Shown: in pieces, positions 1 through 6,277 of the stretch
Numbering within the stretch: position 1 is the first letter of the stretch
How the letters are laid out: the number at the start of each line of letters is the position of its first letter
NCBI GenBank assembly: GCA_964558665.1
Contig: CAZLFA010000008.1
Coordinates: 15,783-79,782 of the forward strand
From: CAZLFA01 sp964558665
Lineage (GTDB): Bacteria; Desulfobacterota; Syntrophia; Syntrophales; PHBD01
Length of the DNA: 64,000 bases
Direction: 5' to 3'
Translations under genes and position numbers: made by a program
The notes under the pieces: generated by a model
What the model saw: the letters and a program-made list of their open reading frames with translations, nothing else
What the model was told of the DNA's origin: nothing
Databases searched by the model: none

Positions 1-341
1 AGCGAGATGTGGGCGAAGGCTTGCTGGCATCAAGTATTGTAACAATGGCGGATGCCCAGACGATCATCGCGACTGAGAAATCTTCTGCCAAGACGGCATC
101 TCTTTTCTGTGAAGTAACAACATTTATTCAGAAATCTCTTTCACAGGGTCAGGGTTATCCTCAGTTGGGACGCTATTATTATCTTGATTGCGCCGGAAAC
201 GTCGGATGTTTATTTATCCCATTTGGAGATTATCAATGGGGTATCGCGATTGACACGAAGAAGGCAAAGCTTGGGCTTTTGCTGAATATTGTTTTACCCA
301 CAATCGTGAATGCTTTTGAAGAGGCGCTCATATCATCGTAA
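1..341 (+). CDS. Roadblock/LC7-like protein, 5' end cut by window edge
   Basis: The frame is already open at base 3 (codons for R-D-V-G-E-G), matching K-R-D-M-G-E-G in the copy at 1577-1957, so the start lies before the window and the GTG at 9 is not the true start. By comparison with the copy, about 17 N-terminal residues are missing. The fold resembles a roadblock/LC7 domain, the family that includes MglB, a partner of Ras-like GTPases of the MglA type; this is a weak, pattern-based call. The sequence ends in the hydrophobic L-L-L-N-I-V-L-P-T-I-V helix typical of these proteins. It is followed 15 bases later by a small partner gene. The 1577-1957 gene is clearly a paralogue, close even at DNA level. 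Confidence 0.65.
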   Translation, partial: RDVGEGLLASSIVTMADAQTIIATEKSSAKTASLFCEVTTFIQKSLSQGQGYPQLGRYYYLDCAGNVGCLFIPFGDYQWGIAIDTKKAKLGLLLNIVLPTIVNAFEEALISS

Positions 342-356
342 GAAATGGAGGGTGCG

Positions 357-554
357 ATGGGAGAGAAACTGGTTCGCATTTACGAAATTGTAACAGAAAA
401 AATCGGTCTGAAAGGCAGGCTGGAACTTGCCAGCAAGACGGGTATTTCCATGAGTCAAGCCGCAGAAATAGACGATACTGAAGAGCTGATAAACAAATTC
501 AAGTACGCGGCGAGCGACGTGTATGAGGAGAACCAGAAAAGCAACAAGACATAG
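357..554 (+). CDS. Small conserved partner protein (65 aa), first copy
   Basis: Unrecognised family. The start is ATG 357 because a GGAGG ribosome site (347-351) precedes it; the upstream ATG at 345 overlaps that site. The product has a charged, probably helical N-terminus (MGEKLVRIYEIV), a shared core K-G-R-L-E-L-A-S-K-T-G-I and an acidic C-terminal part. It is paralogous to 1973-2155 and in both cases sits about 15 bases behind a roadblock gene, so a role with that roadblock protein (chaperone, clamp or effector) is inferred. No catalytic motif, signal peptide or membrane segment is visible. Confidence 0.6.
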   Translation: MGEKLVRIYEIVTEKIGLKGRLELASKTGISMSQAAEIDDTEELINKFKYAASDVYEENQKSNKT

Positions 555-614
555 CATTACGCGACACTACTTTGTTTTTCATCATTACTGGCAAAGATAT
601 TGAAAGCAGAAGGA

Positions 615-1475
615 ATGAAGAACATCAAGCTGATTGTTGATAATCAGGTGCAAAATATGCCTGAAGACGAAGAGCCCCTCGGATGGCCGTTGGTAGGGTT
701 GTCCGTTGGCAGTTTTTTGCAGGTCATTGCCATGGATCAGCAGACATGCCTTCTGGAAGTCTATAGAAACGGAAATCAAAAGGGACATTTCTGCCTGATA
801 CAAGGGTCTTTATTCGATGCATCATGCGGGGAATTAGAGGGTGAAGACGCGGCTCTGGAGATGATCTCCTGGGAAAACGTGCGGCTTAACATACGGCATG
901 TCCTCGATACAAGTGTCATAGAAAAACGAATTGACAAAAACCTCATGCTGCTTCTGATGGAGAGTTCAAGGCGTAAAGATGAAAGAGAAGGAGCTCAGCA
1001 TCCCCATGATGAGGAAGAACATGCCTCCCATGACAAACCGTTGGACTTTGATGCCGTCTTTGGTGAAAAAGAGGAACATCCCTCCGCATCCCGCATCCAT
1101 TATGATCAACTTTCCACCTGCATAGAACAATTGATTAAGGATATGGGCAATGCCCTGGAAAGATCATGTATAATCGATTTGCGCGATGGCAATATAGTCG
1201 CAGGTTACAACACAATACCATCGACAGTGGATATCTTCACCAATATAACCAGATTTGTAAGGGACACCTTTTCTAAAAGTTCTGTAGTTTCACTCGGCCG
1301 GTTCTGGTTATTGAATCTTGATAACGACAAAACAATGTGCTTCCTTCTCTTTGAAGATTATATATGGGGCATTGAATTCAATCGCGAGAAAATGCTGCTG
1401 GGGCTTTTCCTCAGCGTTGTAGTTCCCAAATCAATTAAAACCTTTGAGGACAAAATCACCACCAAAGGACCATGA
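615..1475 (+). CDS. DUF4388-type domain fused to a roadblock-like domain
   Basis: The 286-residue product has two parts. Residues about 15-125 look like the DUF4388 (PatA N-terminal-like) domain: a hydrophobic start around G-L-S-V-G-S-F-L-Q-V-I, a G-H-F-C-L-I-Q-G-S-L-F-D-A core strand and a closing helix ending L-L-L-M-E-S-S-R-R-K-D-E. After an acidic, His-rich linker (about 125-155), residues 160-283 resemble the roadblock-like proteins on both sides of this gene, with the same E-D-Y-I-W-G-I strand (D-Y-Q-W-G-I in the neighbours) and terminal hydrophobic helix. DUF4388 is common in gliding and signalling proteins of deltaproteobacteria. The start is uncertain: TTG 600, ATG 615 or ATG 657. 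The stop overlaps an upstream ATG (1472) of the next reading frame. Confidence 0.65.
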   Translation: MKNIKLIVDNQVQNMPEDEEPLGWPLVGLSVGSFLQVIAMDQQTCLLEVYRNGNQKGHFCLIQGSLFDASCGELEGEDAALEMISWENVRLNIRHVLDTSVIEKRIDKNLMLLLMESSRRKDEREGAQHPHDEEEHASHDKPLDFDAVFGEKEEHPSASRIHYDQLSTCIEQLIKDMGNALERSCIIDLRDGNIVAGYNTIPSTVDIFTNITRFVRDTFSKSSVVSLGRFWLLNLDNDKTMCFLLFEDYIWGIEFNREKMLLGLFLSVVVPKSIKTFEDKITTKGP

Positions 1476-1576
1476 TCAGGCGGTTAAGGTCTCATGTTCT
1501 ATTGACCTGGAGTGATAGATATCAGCGGCAACAACAGGAGATATCCGGCTGGCCGGATAAAACGAAAGGAGGAAAA

Positions 1577-1957
1577 ATGAATATTCAAAAGTTGAATCAG
1601 TGCATGGAGATTTTGAAGCGTGATATGGGTGAAGGATTGCTTGCATCAAGCATTGTTACGATGGCGGATGCCCAGACGATCATTGCAACAGAGAAATCTT
1701 CTGCCAAGACGGCATCCCTGTTCTGTGAAGTAACGACGTATATGCAGAAGTCTCTTTCGCAGGGTCAGGGTTATCCTCAGTTGGGACGCTATTACTATTT
1801 GGATTGCGCCAACAATATCGGTCTGTTGTTTCTTCCGTTTGGAGATTATCAATGGGGTATCGCGATTGACACGAAAAAGGCAAAGCTCGGGCTTCTGTTG
1901 AATGTGATCCTGCCGACAATCGTGAACGCTTTTGAAGATGCACTCATATCGTCGTAA
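1577..1957 (+). CDS. Roadblock/LC7-like protein, complete copy
   Basis: A 126-residue protein, start fixed by AAAGGAGG at 1565-1572, five bases before ATG 1577; a longer frame from 1472 would add an unlikely basic extension. It has the alternating helix-strand pattern of roadblock/LC7 proteins: N-terminal amphipathic helix (L-N-Q-C-M-E-I-L), central strands around Y-Y-Y-L-D-C and D-Y-Q-W-G-I-A-I-D, and a C-terminal helix. Roadblock proteins regulate small GTPases such as MglA, which is encoded at 2792. It is paralogous to the gene at the left edge, and both are followed by a ~60-residue partner. Confidence 0.65.
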   Translation: MNIQKLNQCMEILKRDMGEGLLASSIVTMADAQTIIATEKSSAKTASLFCEVTTYMQKSLSQGQGYPQLGRYYYLDCANNIGLLFLPFGDYQWGIAIDTKKAKLGLLLNVILPTIVNAFEDALISS

Positions 1958-1972
1958 TAAATGGAGGATGCG

Positions 1973-2155
1973 ATGGGAGAGAAAATGGTTCGTATATTTG
2001 AAATCGTTTCAGAACAGGCCGGCCTGAAAGGCAGGCTGGAGCTTGCCAGCAAAACAGGTATTACCATGAGTCAGGCTGCGGAAACGAAAGATACTGACGA
2101 ATTGATAAACAAGCTTAAAACTGCAGCAAGTGAAATACTCGACAAAAGTTTATAA
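1973..2155 (+). CDS. Small conserved partner protein (60 aa), second copy
   Basis: Paralogue of 357-554. ATG 1973 is preceded by GGAGG (1963-1967), the same arrangement as in the first copy. The core K-G-R-L-E-L-A-S-K-T-G-I is identical and the ends diverge (A-S-E-I-L-D-K-S-L here; a longer acidic/Asn tail in the other copy). Residues 5-15 and 38-55 look helical. Function unknown; the fixed pairing with a roadblock gene is the only clue. The 173 bases after it hold an imperfect hairpin (about 2238-2273) without a T-tract. Confidence 0.6.
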   Translation: MGEKMVRIFEIVSEQAGLKGRLELASKTGITMSQAAETKDTDELINKLKTAASEILDKSL

Positions 2156-2328
2156 CTTTTGAGCACAGGAAAACTTATTTAATAATTAACGAATACGTTC
2201 ATACGCTTTATGCTGTGATCGTATAAATATGCTTGCCTGGCGGATAATGCAAAGCAGATTATCGCCAAGGTTGTAGTACGACAAGATTATGGACCTCGGC
2301 TGGTCAGTCAGAGGCTAAAGAGGCAGAA

Positions 2329-2724
2329 ATGAATCTAATACTAGGGCAGGTACAGCTCGATACGATATACAATACTCTTAAAGAACAACTGGTTGATGTT
2401 GGAGTTCAGAGTTCTATCCTCATCGATACGGCGGGTAATATTATCGCGTCTGTAGATAATGGGAACAATAGACGCGATATTTATTCGCTCGCAGCGCTGG
2501 CCGCCGCAAATTTCGGCGCCATGGGCAGCATGGCGAAGATCGTTGGAGAAGAGGAATTTTCGCTTCTGTTTCATAAGGGTGAGAAAGAGAATATCTATTT
2601 CAGCAAGGTCAATGATGATTTTCTCCTGATTAATATTTTTGACAATCAGATTTCTCTTGGATTCTTAAGACTGAAGGTTACTAAGGTTGTGGAAGAACTG
2701 GTTAGCGTACTTATCACAAAATAG
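2329..2724 (+). CDS. Roadblock/LC7 domain protein, MglB-like
   Basis: A 131-residue single-domain protein with a more classical roadblock/LC7 pattern than its upstream neighbours: I-L-I-D-T-A-G-N-I-I-A-S strand-turn-strand (residues about 30-41), a middle helix rich in A and L (L-A-A-L-A-A-A-N-F-G-A-M), and F-L-L-I-N-I-F-D strands before a C-terminal helix. Proteins of this family, such as MglB, act as dimeric GTPase-activating or scaffold partners for MglA. It lies 67 bases upstream of the MglA-like gene, the usual mglB-mglA order, and so is the likely direct partner. An AGAGG ribosome site lies just before the ATG. Confidence 0.8.
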   Translation: MNLILGQVQLDTIYNTLKEQLVDVGVQSSILIDTAGNIIASVDNGNNRRDIYSLAALAAANFGAMGSMAKIVGEEEFSLLFHKGEKENIYFSKVNDDFLLINIFDNQISLGFLRLKVTKVVEELVSVLITK

Positions 2725-2791
2725 TTCCGCATTCATTATCGACATGAACTCATTATAATATGCAGATCATGAACAGTTGGGAGAAAGACAA

Positions 2792-3397
2792 TTGGCGTTT
2801 ATTAACTTGAAAGATAAAGTAATCCAGGCAAAAATAGTTTATTATGGCCCGGGAAGATGCGGCAAAACAACGAACCTGGAGTATATATACAACAAGTGCC
2901 GCACGCAGATTAATTCCGAAATGGTTACGGTAAAAACCCAGGGAGACCGGACACTGTTTTTTGATTTCTTCCCTTTTGATATGGGTAAGATTCATGACTT
3001 CGACGTTAAGATACAATTATACACAGTACCGGGACAGGTTAAGTACAATTCCACAAGAAGACTGGTGCTTAAGGGTGTCGATGGCGTTGTTTTCGTAGCC
3101 GATTCGGCAGTGGAAAGAAGAAACAAGAATCTGATCTCCCTGAAGAATCTTCAGGAAAATCTGGCGCTGTACGGCAAGGACATTTTTAATATCCCTCTGA
3201 TCATGCAATACAACAAGAGGGATTTGGCAAAGCAGGGGGTACCTATTTTGGACATTGATACTCTGGAGAAGGACCTTAATACAGAGTTGAAGGCGCCCGC
3301 GTTTGAAGCCAGTGCACTGGAGGGTGATAATGTGATTTCTACCCTTAAAAGAATAATATCCGCTACCATGGCCTCTCTGGAGAAGGAACTAAAATAG
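2792..3397 (+). CDS. mglA: MglA-like small Ras-type GTPase
   Basis: A 201-residue GTPase of the MglA family, which in Myxococcus sets cell polarity and drives gliding and pilus-based motility. Motifs: P-loop G-P-G-R-C-G-K-T at about residues 16-23; the family-specific T-V-P-G-Q in place of the usual D-x-x-G switch II; N-K-R-D for guanine recognition; S-A as the G5-like element. TTG 2792 is preferred over TTG 2777 because it gives an N-terminus M-A-F-I-N-L like other MglA proteins and has GGGAG eight bases upstream. It follows a roadblock gene and precedes a gene of unknown function by nine bases. The symbol reflects family membership, not proven orthology. Confidence 0.88.
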   Translation: MAFINLKDKVIQAKIVYYGPGRCGKTTNLEYIYNKCRTQINSEMVTVKTQGDRTLFFDFFPFDMGKIHDFDVKIQLYTVPGQVKYNSTRRLVLKGVDGVVFVADSAVERRNKNLISLKNLQENLALYGKDIFNIPLIMQYNKRDLAKQGVPILDIDTLEKDLNTELKAPAFEASALEGDNVISTLKRIISATMASLEKELK

Positions 3398-3406
3398 GAG
3401 CAAAAG

Positions 3407-4501
3407 ATGGAAATTCAAAAAGAGTCTTCATTCGTCCGTGAAGTTGAGAATCGTCTTGGCGTACTGTTTGGGGAAGACGAGAAAAAACCCGAACAGAAAG
3501 ACACTCAGAAGGAACCTTCTCAACAAATACACGAAAGCCTGAAAGATGTCAGGTTGGAAACAGAGGCCGATGAGAACAAAAGGACCGAGGTCAGTAAAAA
3601 ACTTGATCTGGAAACAACACCGGGGCCTGAGAAAGGGTCTTCTTTCGTCCGTGAGATCGAGCAGCGGCTTAATATACTTTTTGGAGACGACAGCAAGCCG
3701 GTTCAGCCGGAAGCATCCATCGTCGAACATGAAAGCCTGAAAGGATTAGCGGATGGTGAAAAAGCCTCCGAGGAAAAAGTTGACAAGGAGGAAAAATTTG
3801 AACAGGTATTCGGCGATATCACCGCATCAACATCAATCCTGTACTCGCCGATCAAAGAACTCAAAAGCCTTGTTCTTTCCCTTGAATGGGAAATAGCTGA
3901 ACCGACACTAATCAAGTTTGACGAAGAGATAATCCGCCTCGAATCTCTCTATGAGAAGGACAAGGTAATACTTGGATTTCTCCGCATACTGCGTTTTCTG
4001 GGCAGGTATATTCAGGTAAAGGTTGTTGATGCGGACCCCGGATCAATATTGCTGCTCATGTCTGTATACGACAACCTGGAGAAGGTTCTTCTTTCTCATG
4101 ATATTACTCCGGAAGGCAAAAGAAATACGCTTCTTGAAGATATTCAAAAGTACAGGGCATGGGTGGAGAAGGTAGATTTAGTGGAAAGTGCGGAAGAAGA
4201 GGCAGCCGAGGAAGATGAACAGCAGCCCGAGCAGGCAATGCGGCAACTTCAGGATCAAGAGGAAGATTATCTGATTGCCGAGCCACTCGCCCTTTCGAAG
4301 AAAATCAAGGTCAGAAGCGCCCGGAAAGCCAGATCAGTCATTGGCGATACAGCGGAAGAAGGCTTATCCACGGCGGACATTATAGAAGATATGGCGCCTC
4401 ACGAAGCATTCGCTTATGCTTTGGACGAGATAAAGAAAACCATTCGCGCTGAATTCAGCGCCTTGCGCGCAGAATTAAAAATGTGGAGACAGGGACAATA
4501 G
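3407..4501 (+). CDS. Acidic protein with two SSFVRE motif repeats, unknown function
   Basis: A 364-residue acidic, Glu/Lys-rich protein. Residues 7-24 and 78-95 carry the same motif, S-S-F-V-R-E-[VI]-E-x-R-L-x-[VI]-L-F-G-[ED]-D, and each is followed by a shared H-E-S-L-K (42-46 and 108-112), so a ~70-residue unit is repeated. Such short helical motifs in a disordered acidic region look like docking sites. Residues about 145-255 form a predicted helical domain, followed by a second acidic stretch, a basic patch (K-K-I-K-V-R-S-A-R-K-A-R) and a C-terminal coiled-coil-like helix. It starts nine bases after the MglA-like gene and is probably co-transcribed, suggesting a GTPase effector or scaffold. 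I do not recognise the family. Confidence 0.7.
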   Translation: MEIQKESSFVREVENRLGVLFGEDEKKPEQKDTQKEPSQQIHESLKDVRLETEADENKRTEVSKKLDLETTPGPEKGSSFVREIEQRLNILFGDDSKPVQPEASIVEHESLKGLADGEKASEEKVDKEEKFEQVFGDITASTSILYSPIKELKSLVLSLEWEIAEPTLIKFDEEIIRLESLYEKDKVILGFLRILRFLGRYIQVKVVDADPGSILLLMSVYDNLEKVLLSHDITPEGKRNTLLEDIQKYRAWVEKVDLVESAEEEAAEEDEQQPEQAMRQLQDQEEDYLIAEPLALSKKIKVRSARKARSVIGDTAEEGLSTADIIEDMAPHEAFAYALDEIKKTIRAEFSALRAELKMWRQGQ

Positions 4502-4591
4502 ACAGATCTTTTGATAAAGCCTACCTTGTTTAATCGGGCAGTCTTCAGAAAAATCCTGCTGTCAGTGTTCCATAAATCTGGAGAATAAAGA

Positions 4592-4762
4592 ATGATCATC
4601 TTTTGTGAGGAATGCGGCGAAAGATACGTTATTGAGCCCGAAGAAATAAAAGGAAGAGTGATGATGTTTATCTGTAGAGTATGCAATGACGTCATCAAGG
4701 TCACCTTGCCTGAAAACGCAGTAAAAAAACCTGCCGACCAGGAGAAGAACGGAGCTTCATGA
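4592..4762 (+). CDS. Small MJ0042-type zinc-ribbon protein (56 aa)
   Basis: Starts at ATG 4592 behind GGAG (4580-4583). It has two C-x2-C pairs, C-E-E-C at residues 5-8 and C-R-V-C at 28-31, with the spacing and flanking pattern (M-I-I-x-C at the start, then a [RK]-Y-x-[IV] strand) of the MJ0042 zinc-ribbon that usually begins DUF3426 proteins. The next gene, 36 bases on, encodes a DUF3426-like protein without its own ribbon, so the domain seems to have been split off here. Likely a structural zinc-binding adaptor in the cytoplasm. Confidence 0.65.
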   Translation: MIIFCEECGERYVIEPEEIKGRVMMFICRVCNDVIKVTLPENAVKKPADQEKNGAS

Positions 4763-4798
4763 TATTTGTTCAAAAGGTTATAGACAAAGGGTGATGAC

Positions 4799-6220
4799 AT
4801 GGCGATTCAGGGTAAGCCTTATAATCTGCATCTGGAAAAGGAAAGTTTGGACAGCTTTCTGTCCACGATAACGGATTCATCCTCTGACCTTCAGGATGAA
4901 GAGAAAACTGATTTCGCAACAAAAGATGCTACTGAACATGAAGATCACAAATCTGCTTTTTCAGAACCGGAAGAAGAGAAAGCGGAAATCGCACCTGTTC
5001 TTACAGCAAGCCCTGCCATCCAAAGTCTAAGTGAGGATGAGAAAACACAGGATGTGGATGTTTTGCCTGTTGAAGAAAAATCAACCCATGATTACATAGT
5101 GCCCGAAGAACCTCTGCCATTTGAGCAGGAAACAGCTCCTCTGCAGTTGGAAAAAGACATCAGTGATCCTGCACCGCCCGAGGACATGAAAACCGAGCCG
5201 GCATCAATTCAAGCCGATAGTCCTGAGACAGACGAAATACCCTTACAGGAAGCGGAAAAGAAAACAGAATCTATCTACGATGATTCTAAACCTGAACTCG
5301 AAACACAGGAGATTTCCGGCTTGAAAATAGAAGCCGGGGTATACACAGATACGGTTCAACAGGCTGTGCCGGAAGTTGTTTCAGTATCTCCCGGAATCGT
5401 TCAAGAGGAAAAACCGCAGGAAGAACCCGAGTCCAGGGCGGAAAAAATCGATCGGCAATTACACAGGGCTTTTCCTGAAGAAATCAGAGTTTCATCAGAA
5501 GTTGTTTCTGAAGCAGACAGGACGGCCAGAATTAAATCGGCCGTTGAAGAAAGGGAAGAGCAAAAACCTGCAGAAAGCGCCTTGCCTCTTCCGGAAAAAG
5601 AGGATTCCATAAAGCAGGCGGTTGCCAAACCTGCCAAAAAAGAAAAGATATCGTTTCACTGGGGTGCTCTGGTCCGTGCCGGAATACTGTTCGTTGTTTT
5701 TGTTGCCATTATTCAGGGTTATTTATGGATGAATCCGGAAACCGGACAGCAATCGGTGCAATGGCTGGCTCAAAATGTGCCCGGTATGGATAAGATGTTA
5801 AACGAGGGACAGGTCAAGCGGGATTCCGTAACTGAAAGCGTAAAATTTGCCGATGTCAGACAGAGGAATATTTCCAACGTTTTTCTGGGCAATCTCAGAA
5901 TAGTCGAAGGCGCAGCAGTCAACTCCGCTGCATACCCCATCGCCAGGATAAGGATTATCGGAGAGCTTTATAACGACAAGAACGTAGTGATTGCCACGAG
6001 GGTAGCATTTGGCGGCAATGTTGTCTCGGATGAACGGCTGGCAAGCCTGAATGAAGAGGAGATTAAATCAGCGCTATCCATTCCTCAAGGTAGTGACATG
6101 TCAAATAACAGAATACCGCCGGGTGGCAAGATACCCTTTATGCTCGTCTTTGTTCGCGAACCTGCCGGTGTTGTCAAAACAACCATCATGCCGCTCAGCG
6201 CCGAAAAGCTCGCTCCCTAA
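4799..6220 (+). CDS. Membrane-anchored acidic protein with C-terminal DUF3426-like domain
   Basis: A 473-residue protein. Residues 1-270 are highly acidic and Pro/Glu-rich, with little predicted structure. A single membrane helix lies at about residues 290-310 (A-G-I-L-F-V-V-F-V-A-I-I-Q-G-Y-L). The C-terminal ~150 residues have the DUF3426 pattern: V-F-L-G-N-L-R-I-V-E-G, then A-R-I-R-I-I-G-E-L-Y and a final P-x-G-K-I-P-F-M-L-V-F. In most DUF3426 proteins an MJ0042 zinc ribbon starts the chain; here it is the separate upstream gene. The acidic half is probably cytoplasmic and the DUF3426 part periplasmic. It ends the plus-strand run and converges with the ATPase gene. Confidence 0.7.
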   Translation: MAIQGKPYNLHLEKESLDSFLSTITDSSSDLQDEEKTDFATKDATEHEDHKSAFSEPEEEKAEIAPVLTASPAIQSLSEDEKTQDVDVLPVEEKSTHDYIVPEEPLPFEQETAPLQLEKDISDPAPPEDMKTEPASIQADSPETDEIPLQEAEKKTESIYDDSKPELETQEISGLKIEAGVYTDTVQQAVPEVVSVSPGIVQEEKPQEEPESRAEKIDRQLHRAFPEEIRVSSEVVSEADRTARIKSAVEEREEQKPAESALPLPEKEDSIKQAVAKPAKKEKISFHWGALVRAGILFVVFVAIIQGYLWMNPETGQQSVQWLAQNVPGMDKMLNEGQVKRDSVTESVKFADVRQRNISNVFLGNLRIVEGAAVNSAAYPIARIRIIGELYNDKNVVIATRVAFGGNVVSDERLASLNEEEIKSALSIPQGSDMSNNRIPPGGKIPFMLVFVREPAGVVKTTIMPLSAEKLAP

Positions 6221-6277
6221 CGGGCTTCGGGAGACAACGCTGTCAACACAAGCAGCGCAATGATTCAGAACCGGATA

